The position numbers were made by a program, and so were the translations under genes. Below are positions 1-11,545 of a DNA stretch of 64,000 nt, one piece after another (the stretch's first letter is position 1; each line of letters opens with the position of its first letter). This DNA is from Aphis gossypii (Eukaryota; Arthropoda; Insecta; Hemiptera; Aphididae). The notes below the pieces were generated by a model. The model was given only the letters and a program-made list of their open reading frames with translations, searched no databases and had not been told where the DNA came from. The stretch covers positions 11,492,695 to 11,556,694 of the forward strand of contig NC_065533.1 in assembly GCF_020184175.1 (NCBI RefSeq), in the 5' to 3' direction.

Positions 1-1209
1 TTAGATAAATTCTTTATTCGTGGACAATTATATATCATAGTACAGATATTTCAGATTTCAACAAAATAACTTAATACTCTTTCTCCAAACTCTACTAAAA
101 AATTAAAACCAATTTGCGCCAACAATATCTAACTTAAAAAATACGTATATTATGATGAATAATATATAATTATTATATACTAATAATAAATATAAATATA
201 TATATAACTATTAAAGCCTATGATTGTGTACTTTTGTAGTAAGTAAATTAACATACTTCAAAATACTAAATTACTTAGAGTCTACATATTATAACAATTT
301 AATGACAACAATCGATAAGCTTAGTTATAAATAATTATTTAATCTAACCTAACGATTTTGTAATAATAACACAAAAATCCTATAATCTCTTAACTGTCAT
401 CCTTGACTTTTCTAGATAATCCTTCAAGTTGATTTATATGTAATTTACCAAGATATTCTTTAATCCAACTATCTATTAAAAATATATAATAGCAAAATGA
501 TTATGAAACGCTATTTAAGTGTGGATTTAATGACCGTGTACTTATAAGTTTTTTTCAGTGGATTATACGGCTAAAGTATTTAACAAATAAATATTAAAAC
601 AAATATTTTTGTATAGAACAAGGAATTATCAGAATAATCATTATTAAATATGATTGTTCACTTTTTGATTTATGAATATTTACTTATCTATTTATTATGA
701 CTATGTATTAGTTATAATGAAAAAAGATTCAATATATTTTTGTATCGTCATCATACTACGAAAGTTTAGGATTATAGGAAGGTATTATTAAGTATTATTG
801 TTTATTGACTAAATAAGAAATAAAACAGAAATTTTATATTGCATTGATAAAGTCTAACTCAGTAATAAAAGCAATAACTATTTATGGATATTATTGTTTG
901 GGCGATAGTTAATGGGGCTTCTCATTATTTATTTATATCTATTATTGATTATTCAAATAAATATATGCATATATTTATTTTTTAATGAACGGAAACGATT
1001 TTATTAAAAAAAATAAACACACGTGAATATTTAGGTAAACATCAATATAGTTTTAAATAACTTAAATTAAAGTAAGAAAAAAACTATTTGTAATCTGTCA
1101 TTGTTTTTTTAGTATTGTATTTAGTTTTGTAAGTAAATAATTTTAATGAAGAAGTGTTTTGTGGTTTTGTGCAGTAATAAATTATATGAGTAAAACTTAA
1201 ATTTCAATC
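1..1209. other. AT-rich stretch without a gene
   Basis: No open frame with protein-like composition, splice-bounded exon or RNA gene was seen. The sequence is low-complexity A+T with many short T/A runs, and could be intronic or intergenic. Confidence 0.6.
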
Positions 1210-1965
1210 AAAAAAAAAAAAAAAAAAAGCAGGTAAGTGGGTACCGCTCTGCAATTAGGTGCCGTGTGGAACCCTATTGTAATATATTATAGGAATGTTA
1301 AATTTGAATCCAATGATAGGTATCATAACTGTATACGAAAAACAATTCTGAACGAAGATGATTTGTCAGTCTAAGATATAATTTCCAGTGGTTAGTGAAA
1401 AAGGTGGTTTATGTTTTAATGGCCTGAATACTCCAAAATTTAAGTTATTTTATGATTATTGTAAGTTAAACTTATGAAAAATCTTGTATTACATTTTCAA
1501 CTCTTAGCTACATATGCAATTTTTTTATGAATTATATCTAGGTACAAAATAATTTGCAAATATTTATGATTTTGACGAATTCTAATCAACATTTGAACTT
1601 CAAATAAAAATAAAATTCTCAAAAAAATCGAAAATTTCAGTAGTCTATAAATAACTCAAAAAAAATCAAGATTTTCTGAAAGTTCAACTGTATGTAGATA
1701 ACACTAACATAAACATTTGGTGACAATTCCAAGTATTTAAAGTTATAATTACTATTTGTGTTACTTTTGAAAACTATTGTAATTTTTTACTTTTGACCCC
1801 CCAAAAAACCAACTAGATTCACTTTCCTATCAGAAATGGGGCTGAGTTTAAAAATCGAAGCACTTTTACTGCTCCAAAACGTGATGACTAACACAAAAAA
1901 AAAATAATAAAAACACTCATCATTGTAAAATCAATACATTCATCACTCCGTTCAGAATCTAAAAG
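1210..1965 (-). repeat. Dispersed repeat family A, near-complete copy
   Basis: A 19-base A run (1210-1228) abuts a GC-richer end (GCAGGTAAGTGGGTACC). At the other end, the minus strand reads TTTAGATTCTGAACGGAGTG. The same terminal motif and an internal stretch (minus strand of about 1630-1720, including the words AACTTTCAG and GAGTTATTTATAGAC) recur at 17.75, 21.74, 45.96, 46.7 and 47.9-49 kb. No coding frame is visible. It is probably a non-autonomous element; whether the A run is a retrotransposon tail or chance cannot be settled from one copy. Confidence 0.7.
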
Positions 1966-2605
1966 TGGTCATTCTATAATGTGCTTAAATAAATATGTAC
2001 TTATTTTATACTTTAATACGTATAATTTTATTTCCTATTTTAAAATTATTATTTCATTTTTTTCATATTATAATAATTATTTATTTGCAAATTATAAAGT
2101 TAAAATACAAACAATATACAAAGAACTAAAATCCTTTAGAAGTCACCGATGTAGATTTTGTATAAACGTATTATGCAAGTAGTACACTGAGGTTTCGAGT
2201 GTAGCTCGTTGATCGTCAATTCTGTAATCATGAATATGTATAGTTTTAATTTAATGATAAAAATTGTACTCGAAAAAAAAATTTTAATTAATTATTTTAA
2301 AATAATATGTAACCTCAAATAAAAAATAAACACATATCATTATAAAACCAATTATACATTCATCACTTTTCTTAGAATCTAAAAGTAACAATGTACCTAT
2401 TCAGAATGTTCAAAGTATATATTACTCGTGATTTTCGATCGTAAAATAATATTTCATTAGGTAATTAGTTTGATTCAACTTAAATACTTTTATTTGTCTA
2501 ATAATAATAACACTTGCAACTTAATAATATTTCATTTTTATGGTGTTAATTAATTAAGTAAGACCGGAAAGACATTTTGATATTGAGGATCATTTTTGGA
2601 ATTAT
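1966..2605. other. AT-rich stretch with a family A end fragment
   Basis: Nothing gene-like was seen. Around 2325-2390 a second copy of the family A terminus (cattcatcac... then tagaatctaaaag) lies in the same minus orientation as the full copy, suggesting a truncated or nested insertion. Confidence 0.55.
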
Positions 2606-2608
2606 TGA

Positions 2609-3627
2609 CTATTTTGATATTAATAAAGTAACATAAATATACGGTGTACGATGGATTAATTGGTGCTCGAAAAGAGATTTGTGGTTTGGACATTCCATGA
2701 AGTAGATGCGTATAAGCACCCTCACATAAAACGTACTTAGTTGGACTGCTTTTATATTTGGTTCAGTGGTTCGAAAGTCGATATTCCCCGTATTTGATTC
2801 AACAGGAAATATAATTTCTAAAGTTTGTAGATATAGCCCATAGTCCGCGGTCCTGATAGTTTTGACACAGTGCTAAACTACACTTGGTCTTAAATTAAAT
2901 GTGAATTGATATAATATGTAATAGCGATAGGTTGCGTATTTCTTTATTACTAAAATTTGGTTTAAAGTATATAAAAAATAGGTAGCGGATAAGTATCCGC
3001 GTTTTTACGTTTGCATCGCGTCGATCATAATTGTTTAACTAAGCCGAACCCTCAAAATTATTATTATCTAGTGGAAAGTTCTGAAAACGGTAAAGGTTTC
3101 TTATAATCACTCTATAGGGCATAACAGACAAAAGTGATGGAAGAAATATGTGGTAGCTGGCGTCTGTGTCACTCATTTGATTCAGGATAGAATAATAAAT
3201 CAAGCGTCCACGAATAATAAAAAATGAAGACGTCGACTTATACATGACAATCCATTAGTACACATCATGAGTAGTACTAATGTGTTTTTGATTGCAATGT
3301 ATTTTATTGGTTATTATATTTATAGTACGAGTATAGATTGTTGGAGTCCAAGTGTTGACGATTTTCTTACAAACATTTAAAAATGGATTGCTTATAAAAT
3401 AAAAGAATATATTATATATTATATTATTACTCCATACTTGTAATATTGAACCATGTTGTATCAATATTTAACATACTTTTAAATATTGTCCTGCAGTGAA
3501 TCGATTAGGTTTTAGGTGAGCTTGGGTATAATAGCAACATTTTTTCGACGTAGTGAATTGGTGAAACCAATTTAGGTTGGGGCGTATTTCTTTTATTATT
3601 AAAACATGGCGATGCTTTATGGTTCAT
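2609..3627 (-). pseudogene. Unidentified decayed coding region
   Basis: Three minus-strand open stretches follow one another in different frames: 3627-3505 (40 codons from an ATG), 3464-3039 (about 140 codons with a single in-frame stop near 3248 and no ATG at its head), and 2872-2609 (87 codons, no ATG). Their translations have mixed, protein-like composition rather than the Lys/Asn/Ile bias of random AT-rich frames; for example NIDFRTTEPNIKAVQLSTF and SDTDASYHIFLPSLL. Order and strand fit one ancestral reading frame of about 350 residues broken by frameshifts and a stop. No family was recognised. It may be a transposon or an endogenised virus-like gene; the function is unknown. Confidence 0.45.
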
Positions 3628-3639
3628 ACTGAATACAAT

Positions 3640-5925
3640 GGAAACACTGGAACATAAATAACTTTTTAATATCATCCTCATAAATTTAGTGATAATATGT
3701 ATACATTTTACAATTATAACATTTTTAATTGATAATCATCATTAGATATATTTTTAAATAAAAATAAAAATGTTTAAATTGTAAATAATTTTAAACATTT
3801 ATGTTTTGCGTTTTCCAAAATACTATCGATAACCGCTGGTATAACGGATTTAACACCAAACTAACTACTAGGTACTAAACTATAAAAAAATTACCATATT
3901 ACCTATACTGTCATACGATAAATCATGCAGATTGAAAATCAGTTATAATTAACGTTTAAATGATTAAAATACTACAAAAATGTAATCAATAAAAAACCTC
4001 TGCAAAATGTTTATACATTTCACAATTATTTTAAAAAAATTAAGTACGTACTACTAACTAGGAAACTTTTTTTTTTTTATAATAAATTTTTCTTATAAAA
4101 ATTTTTTTTGAACTGAGCAAGCGTTTCAAAACTTTTCTAATATTTTATTTATATGTTTTTATTTTTATAATTATTTTTTTTAGGTAACTATAATATACGT
4201 ACAATACATAATATTAAAAATATATAAGTTAGGTACAAGTATTCTTTTCGACATTTTCATTTTAAAATTATACTTTTATTGCTTTATTTATTGTATCCTT
4301 TATGATTTGTTTAAGCCAGTTAACTAGGACTTTTATTTAAATGTAATCTATAAATGCAAGTATTTATAGTATAAAATACCTATAATAACTATGAGAACTA
4401 TGTGTAGAATAAATTAGTTATCTAGCTATCTATTGGTTATATTATAATACGTATATCTTTTCTTTTTCAAACCCTTTTTTGAACAGTAAACACGATCAAA
4501 AGATTTTATACAACCATGCAGCAAATCTCTAAATTGAAAAATGAATACATATTTTATTATATTAAGTATTATGTAAAATAGTTAGAGAGTTTTAAAATGT
4601 ATTTTTTTTTTATATATAAAAAGACTGTGAAAGTAAACAAGATCAAACGTTTGTATTCATTCATGCAGCAGCAACCTGATTGAAAATTGAACACGTATAT
4701 TATACATATATACATAATATATGAAAAGATATACATAAGCATACACTATTTTTCTATTTATCGATTAAAAATTATTTTTCAAACCTAAAAACATCCATCT
4801 TAGCATTCAGCAGTCTCAAACTTAAATTAGGTACTTAACTAAATATTAACAGACATCAATTTTTTCTCATGCATACGTTTGTAGAAAATATTAGCAAGCA
4901 TTTGTAAATCATACGTCTTATATAAAAATGTTTTAACCTATAGACAAAATGCATATTACAAGCCAACGATACAAGACATATATAATAAAAGAATATTCAG
5001 CATCGTGTTTTAAAAAATTATACAATAGGTACATGATAATATTATATATTATTAAATATTTAAATATCCTAAGAAACAAATTTATATAGTTACCTACATA
5101 CTTTGAATTCCTAAGTATATGCTGCAATACACTTTATTAAGACAAAATATACAATTTCGTTCTTGTTTATAATTGAGTAGGCAACATATCGGCTGTACAT
5201 TGTATAGAGTAAAATTATATACACGTCGAATCCCGGAGATGCAAAATGATTCCAAGCACCGTTTATGGCCCTTCAAATAATTGTAGCAGGTATACGGTAA
5301 AACTTTTACATACCGTACACCCTCGATCGTCTAAACGTTATCCGTTATTTAGATAAGGGATAAATTAAATATGTAGAATAGGTATTAAAATATATCGAAA
5401 AAATGATACACATGATACGTATAGCACTATAGCTGAATTATTTTATATATGAATTTATAACTATACATGTATGATATATATATAAATATATTATAATATA
5501 AAAACCATTATTTTAGCTTGTTTATAATACAATTTTATCAGATATACCAAATGAGACAGCCATTACTCACGATGGATAAGATAGACTATGAAAGTATAAC
5601 AATGTGTACATTATAATGAAATATACTCGAATTATAATTACAACAAAAATTATGAAACTCTAGTCATAGAAATGCCAGTTGTTTTAAGGTTTTCCTGTTG
5701 ATAAGTATAGTGAAAATATCCCTATTTCCGAAAAAAAACGTCGGCTATTTAGAGGTGTCCTTTAAGGAAGGTTTCACATAATCACATTTCTAAAACAAAA
5801 ATTAACTTTTGTGAACTTAAAAAATGATAAATAACATAAACAACGTTGCAGACTTGCAGTGCATATGGGTTTGAGAAGATATTAGATTTATTATTATTAA
5901 TATTGTTTTATTATAATGGTTCGTT
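3640..5925. other. AT-rich stretch without a gene
   Basis: Many T and A runs and TATA-type dinucleotide tracts. The ORFs at about 4933-5276 on the minus strand are Tyr/Ile/Leu-rich, overlap in different frames and have no splice context, so they are not called. Confidence 0.55.
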
Positions 5926-5929
5926 CATA

Positions 5930-6440
5930 TTTTGATAAACTAGCGGCGCGGCGCTACGAGTTTAATAATAACAGTAATTATTATTATTATCATTATGATC
6001 TAGACGGTCAGTCTCTCACTTTCTCACTCTTCTCTCTCTCTCTCAATCTGACTAGGAATAAAATGGTTTTAAAAATAATCTACCGAGCGGCGACAACGAA
6101 TCAACGAAACGTTTACGGACAAAAAATAAAATAAAAACGGAAAAAATTCGGCAGTTTTATTATCGCGTGCGCGCACGCGCGTTTCCAAGATCCGATTACA
6201 AATCGTCCCGGTGGCACAGTCCCCCCAAATATATACATCGTACCGCACTGTCCTCTATATAACGCGCGGAATAACAATTTGGCAACCACGTCGATCAGGA
6301 AGACAGCGGCGGTGGTGGTCAAATCAGTGCGCGTTCTCAACTATAATTATTATAATATTATAGTCATCTTCGTCGTTACATGAATGAAATTGGGCGAGGA
6401 GATTGAGTACCTTCAACTAATCCGCCTTCCCAGGTTTATG
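5930..6440 (+). promoter_or_regulatory. Candidate TATA-containing promoter and first exon
   Basis: This island is much richer in G+C and CpG than its flanks. It has a CT tract (about 6030-6044), alternating CG/CA sequence (GCGCGCACGCGCG near 6168), a TATATAA box at 6256-6262, and initiator-like TCAGT at 6324-6328. A possible 5' splice site (CCCAG then GTTTATG) lies near 6435. No long coding frame is present downstream, so any transcript would begin with a non-coding exon. The plus strand is preferred because of the TATA orientation. Confidence 0.35.
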
Positions 6441-8030
6441 TTTTCAACTGACAATAGTATTTAATAACATTAAAATCGATCACGTAGAGAAATAAAATAA
6501 CTTCCTACTTTTAACGGCTTAACTCAAATGGGCCTCGAATGAAAATCGTGCTTAATTTGTTACCTCGCGAAATTCTACGAAAACCACAATTCTATACTAA
6601 GAAACACTTCAAGTACCCAACCACGTAAATTGTTCTTGGATTAATTGTTAACAATACAAGCGTTGGAAACAGATTCTGCTAAATATCTTGAAATTAGTAT
6701 TTGACTGTGGTCTATGACCATATTTTTATATTATCGTATCGAATTCGAATTCAGATAATTTTTTTTATATAATTATAAAAAATATATTTTACATAACAAT
6801 GTGTTTTGTTTAATTTCTAAGTTAATTGATATAACATTTATATTTTTTGGCCTTTTTATCGCTTTTTTATGCTTTATATTTTTTGTGTTTAATCATTAGT
6901 TAATTGGAAGTTTTATATACCTATATAGTATATAATATAAAAATACATATATAAGACGCGATGTCTAATTATGTTTAAAATACTATACCTTTTAACGGAT
7001 ATACGGATATGCTTTATTTTTGCTGTAATTAAGCGTATCGATAAAATATTCGATTAAGTTAATGTATAGTGTTTATAAAAGTCCCTGTATACTACCTATA
7101 GATCAAAATATGTTCTTGAGGCTTTGTTAATAATTTATTTTTTTGCCTTTTCACATTTAAGTACTTAGTAAATTGATAATATTCCCTTCAAATTCAAATC
7201 TCGAACCCTAATTATCAGGTTACCAAAGCCGAAACTAGTGCCAATATAAAATATCAGGTGATACCTATTATATTATACATCAGGTCATTTTGTCATTTTG
7301 ATATCATACATTTTAATATTGGAAAGAAAAATATTTGGTTATTAATTTTAGTTATTAATTAGAACTAATCGTTCAATTATATTTAGTTAATATAATGTTG
7401 GTATAAATGAAGTTATAAATTCTATGATAAGCTATACATATAGTTCTATTACATTCAGTGTATAATTAAGTATTTTATTTACACTTTTAAAAATCAATTT
7501 TTATTCTTTAATTAATAGTATTTGCTGATATTAATATATTGGTTTTATGTAATTCGAATCATATTATGTAAAATCTGAGACAAAAATCAAATTTTTTAAA
7601 TTTTAAGTTTTAACCGAAACCGAAATAGAAAAACAGTCAATGATTTTAGATCATATACACGTTTATTGACCATACTATACTTTGAGTTTTTAAGCATTAA
7701 TGGTCAATGGAGATAAAAGTCACTGTAGTCATATATATTATAATATTATACAACCACTCCGGAGCCTACTGTTCATTAAACTTTACAATTAGTTAGCAAT
7801 ATCATAAAAATTGCGTACGTATTTATATACATAAACAATTATGCAATAAGCTTGTAGTGTAGAAAATGTATAAAAGTTCACTTATGATTATGCATTCGAC
7901 ATCCGCTAAATTTATTTGAGAAGAATTCGTTTTATTAACAAACTTCTATGTATGTCATGATGGTTATGCGGAAAATCGCAAAAACCATTTAATCCTTCAA
8001 ACTTTATCTTTTAAGATTAACACTACACAC
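6441..8030. other. AT-rich stretch without a gene
   Basis: Nothing protein-like or repeat-like was identified apart from short A/T tracts. Confidence 0.55.
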
Positions 8031-8083
8031 AAACACTGAAACACACGCACACACAGGATACGCATTTATTACCTCCTCGCAGG

Positions 8084-8178
8084 GCTAGCGCACGCAAAGA
8101 AGGTTATTATGTTATAATTGGACCGGCGATTGTCGATCACCACTTCCACCCCCGTCAGTGACAACAACAGCATAAAAA
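8084..8178 (+). other. Candidate non-coding exon
   Basis: A pyrimidine-rich acceptor-like tract (TTATTACCTCCTCGCAG) ends at about 8083. It is followed by about 95 bases of higher complexity and a GTATGT donor-like site (after ATAAAAAC). All three frames contain a stop, so if it is spliced it would be UTR or non-coding RNA. The reverse strand also has a donor-like GAGGAG then GTAATA at the same place, so orientation is uncertain. Confidence 0.2.
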
Positions 8179-8180
8179 CG

Positions 8181-8870
8181 TATGTAAATGATAAAATATA
8201 TTAATTTTCAGCCAGTCAAATAAGACAACATTATGGTAATATAATAATATTATACGAATAATCATGGACTAGATGGAGAGATAATATATAAATACACATT
8301 TCATATATTATACTAGGTGATGATTTTAACATATTATTATCTCGATAAGTGTTTACTTCATTAAAAATGATCTTAATAAGAATTTTTCAACACATTAAAA
8401 TCTATAATTTTTATTTTTTTAAATGACAATAGCATTATAAGGCAGAATATTTTGTTGAACATTTTGATTAGTAAAAATCGAATTTTTTTTTTTAACTTCT
8501 TTTACATTGACTATGTCTCAATAATTTAAATCAACCAACGATAATAATTAATATTTAAAATTTAAGTTTAGATTAGTGGAATTCCACAACAGCTAAATTA
8601 CCCTAAACAATTTTAGGCATTACTCCACTGATCTACAATATTAAATATAGAATAATATGTTAAGATATAAAATACATGTTGTCATTTAAAAAAATATTTA
8701 ATACTCTTTAGTTTTCGTAGCAACTACAAATGTTAACTGTTAAAATATTCACCCTGTATAAAATATACATTTTAAAGCAAGTTTGTGCGTTATTCTTATG
8801 CGATGGCTGTATTACACTGCACGTATATATATATACAAATTCTGACGACTAAGTATATATTATATACTAA
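8181..8870. other. AT-rich stretch without a gene
   Basis: Low-complexity sequence with T runs near 8408 and 8486; nothing else was seen. Confidence 0.55.
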
Positions 8871-8879
8871 AATGTAGTA

Positions 8880-9062
8880 CGAAGACTGTGCGCGCAAACT
8901 GAAACGGAGGGAGGCTGTGTACTCCTTCTCACTCTTTATCCTTCCATCAGTCATGAAATAATGCCAAAATACCTTACGCGGAGGGGACAGCTGACGAAAC
9001 CGGAGCAAACCGGCGTGTTTTAGCGAGCGTATATAATGGTATTTCAAACGGACAGAGTGGCT
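8880..9062 (+). promoter_or_regulatory. Candidate core promoter
   Basis: A CpG-enriched block rises out of AT-rich flanks and contains TATATAA at 9030-9036. A transcription start would be expected about 25-30 bases downstream, close to the CTG/GCC-rich tract beginning at 9060. No initiator could be picked with confidence. Confidence 0.3.
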
Positions 9063-9200
9063 GCTGCTGCCGCTGCTGCTTCTACTGCTGTTGCTGCCGC
9101 CGCTGCGGTTGAGGAGGTGGGGGACACCGATGTCATAGACAAAGCTAAAAATGCACTCGCCACATACATCGCGCAGTATTATGTTATTATTATTATATAG
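9036..9200 (+). CDS. Small Ala-rich ORF, possibly a first exon
   Basis: This 54-codon ATG-to-TAG frame begins MVFQTDRV. It continues with seven Ala codons, Ser-Thr-Ala-Val, five more Ala, then an acidic, ordinary-looking segment (VEEVGDTDVIDKAKNALATY) and a short Ile-rich tail just before the stop. The poly-Ala comes from an imperfect GCT/GCC repeat, as in N-termini of arthropod regulatory proteins. A possible donor (GAGGAG then GTGGGG) near 9112 would remove the tail. Against it: the ATG overlaps the TATA-like motif at 9030-9036, so a transcript started by that TATA would miss this ATG. Function unknown. Confidence 0.25.
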   Translation: MVFQTDRVAAAAAAASTAVAAAAAVEEVGDTDVIDKAKNALATYIAQYYVIIII

Positions 9201-9446
9201 TTATTATCGACGTGTTCGAGTTTTCCGCTGTTGTTGCTGTTGCAACGACCGTCTGTGTACGCAGCATCGGTTCCGTCGTATATACAGATGTGAAAAACAC
9301 GTGTTACACATATTATTAATATACATCTCACTGCACCGCGATTCACGAGTACAGTGCTCGCTTATAAGAATATATTTATACACGAATTACGTGTTTACAC
9401 ACACGCACTAGTAATAATTTATATAATAATGCTCGTGTACGCGCGT

Positions 9447-9477
<31 letters not shown>

Positions 9478-10559
9478 CAATATTGGTAAGGACCAGCTGT
9501 AAACTATGTGGGAGAAAACGTGAACCCCCCACTTAGCCCCTTCCAGTTTTGAAAAAGCGCGCCGATTTCAAATCGCAGTTATCCTGACGACACGTGAACA
9601 GATCATAAACTAACATAATAATATCATAGTATATAAATGCCACGAAGAATAACATACCTAATATCGTTATCAGAGTGTAATAAACACTATATTATTATTA
9701 TAGATTCACCTGCGTGCCAAAATTAATTTTTCATTAACTCATATTATATAATTGATAATAAATGCATTAATTCAAAGCAGAAGTAGGTATGGGTAAAATA
9801 GTTAGCTAATATAGATACTGGTACTATAATATAACGTGTGCCCCAAGATCCGGCTGGCATGCCAATAAAATAGTTATATTATAATATAATATGTTGTACA
9901 CAAACATCGTACGTACCTTTGCAAAATAGATAGATAGTCGGATAATAATATATCGGTAGTATCAGACACCACGTGTGTTGCAGCAGAGATTTCCAGGATC
10001 GAAGTTGCAGGAATCACAGTAGTGTCGACTCGAAACGGCCAAAGCAGCAGTCAGCAGCAGCTGTGGAGCAAGCAAAACATGGCTTAAACGTTATCATGAA
10101 ATTAACATATTCTGTTTTCGTCCGTATCATATTAATAATAAAATATTAAAATATGGCACTGAGCGTTGGCGATCGTAATATTATATTAACACGATTACAT
10201 TACAATATTAAAATAATAGATAGTAAATACGAACGGGTCGTGTCCAGCCAAACACGGTTCATCGCTTCCGTCACCGGGTGTACAACAGTATACTATTATT
10301 ATTATACACAGTTATGGTGGTGTTACTTAATTGTTTTTTTTTTTTTTGTTTTTTTTTTGTTTTTTTTTGATTTTTTTCGTCGACCTCCTGACGCGTTATC
10401 GGTGTGACGGTGACGATGTCTCGCCGGTTTCGAGAAGACGAAAAAAAATTATTACATAATGATGATAATATTATAGGTATATTCGACGCGGGCTTTAGAC
10501 GATCGTAGTAATAATAATAATTAAAATAATAATAATAATAATAATAACAATATGTATCT
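9201..10559. other. Non-coding stretch with microsatellites
   Basis: It contains a (GT)13 tract at about 9452-9477, scattered CpG-rich segments (9540-9590, 9960-10080), a long T-rich tract at 10331-10378, and TAA/ATA triplet runs at about 10508-10547. The open frames here are translations of these simple repeats and are not called. It may belong to the upstream region of the following GC-rich block. Confidence 0.5.
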
Positions 10560-10669
10560 ATGAGACGCGATGAAAAAGAAACCGGTGGTGCGACGAGGGG
10601 GCGAGCGGCGGGGGGTGGTGTGCGGAAAATTCGACAACCCAAACTCCTCGACGAGAGAGTGCGTACGCG

Positions 10670-10752
10670 CACGCGCGCGCGTGTGTAAGTGTGCGTGTGC
10701 GCGTGTTCTTGCGTGCGCGCGTGTGTGTGTGTGTGTGTGTGCGCGCGCGAAA
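10670..10752. repeat. Alternating purine-pyrimidine (GC/GT) microsatellite
   Basis: Runs of GCGC and GTGT alternate over about 80 bp, ending in (GT)n then GCGCGCGCG. Such DNA can adopt Z-form and is often seen beside promoters. Confidence 0.8.
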
Positions 10753-10992
10753 GTAAAAATTGAGACGGAGCCGATGGGGAGAGAGATGCGCAGCCGCTGC
10801 AGCAGACGTCCGCGACAACCGCACACCGAAAGCGCACTGGCGATCACTAGCGGCGGCAACGAGCTTCTTTGGCGCGTTTCAAAAGCGGCGGCGGCGGCGG
10901 CGTACAGTGTATGCTTATTTTAAGTGTCAGTCCGCGCCCGAAATGACGTTCGGTCCGCCGCCGCAGCAGCACCGGCTGTGCGCCGGCTACCC

Positions 10993-11020
10993 GCGGCGGC
11001 GGCGGCGGCGGCGGCGGCGG
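10993..11020. repeat. (GGC)n triplet repeat
   Basis: About nine consecutive GGC units lie inside the GC-rich block. They would encode poly-Gly, poly-Ala or poly-Arg depending on frame. Confidence 0.85.
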
Positions 11021-11218
11021 AACGTTCGCCTTGGAACGTGCGCAGCGTACGCAACGGCACCGCCCGCCCCGCCGTAGCGTCCGTCAGCTCGCCGCCGCCG
11101 CCGTCGTCGTCGTCGCAGACACCTTTGGCCAACGCGACGTCGTCGTCGTCGGCGGCGTTCGGGGGGCACACGACGATCGCCGACCGTCGCGCGCAAATCA
11201 TATTATAATAATATGTAC

Positions 11219-11267
11219 GTATATATATATATACTTATATCAATGCGTGTGTATATATATATATATA
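11219..11267. repeat. (TA)n microsatellites
   Basis: Two TA tracts flank a CTTATATCAATGCGTGTG spacer, immediately downstream of the GC-rich block. Confidence 0.75.
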
Positions 11268-11468
11268 TTATGCAAGTGTGTGTGCACGTGTACGCGGCGG
11301 TGGGCATATGTATGTGCGCGCACACTGGTTCGGACACCAGGAATAACTCGGACGGCCGATGGGCTTTGCCAAAAAAACTTTTAAGAGCGATTTTTTTTTT
11401 ATTTATTTTTTTTTTTTTTTTTTTACATAATATATTAGAATTTTTTTTCCTCCCGACCAAAGTCTCAC

Positions 11469-11508
11469 CTGCGGGTCGCCGCCGCAGCCGTTTTAAAACT
11501 ATCGACAT
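11469..11508 (-). CDS. Candidate 13-codon first coding exon
   Basis: On the minus strand an ATG at 11508 opens a short basic frame (MSIVLKRLRRRPA) that runs into a good 5' splice site, GCAG followed by GTGAGACT (intron begins at 11468). TATAAAT lies at 11513-11507, overlapping the ATG; as a TATA box it would start transcription inside or beyond the exon, so either the TATA or the ATG is coincidental. There is no downstream exon evidence in the window. Low confidence. Confidence 0.22.
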
Positions 11509-11545
11509 TTATAGAGCTATAATTATCGTACAGTAAAACCAGCTC

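Larger units (their letters stand above)
10560..11205. promoter_or_regulatory. CpG-dense, triplet-repeat block (probable first exon or promoter)
   Basis: This is the most GC-rich part of the window. It contains GC/GT alternating DNA (10670-10752), (GCG)n at 10888-10902, (GGC)n at 10993-11020, and GTC/TCG triplets near 11100-11120 and 11140-11155. Because every strand reads through triplet repeats, all frames are open (poly-Arg, poly-Ala, poly-Ser/Asp). The plus frame across 10924-11208 and the minus frame across 11201-10920 both look partly natural, for example TPLANATSSSSAAFGGHTT on plus. Neither has a clear start and splice pair, so no CDS is called. Confidence 0.4.

Noticed and set aside
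5223..5245. GTCGAATCCCGGAG, similar to a tRNA T-arm
   Set aside because: No acceptor, D or anticodon stems could be placed on either strand.
4933..5276. Two overlapping minus ORFs (64 and 60 codons)
   Set aside because: Tyr/Ile-rich, in different frames, with no conserved motif or splice context.
10271..10859. Several long minus-strand ORFs (His/Thr/Arg and Cys/Ala-rich)
   Set aside because: They are translations of GT/GC and TAA/ATA simple repeats, without conserved sequence.
11203..11536. Overlapping ORFs on both strands rich in Ile/Tyr and Lys/Phe
   Set aside because: They read through (TA)n and poly-T tracts; only the 13-codon minus exon with a donor was kept.
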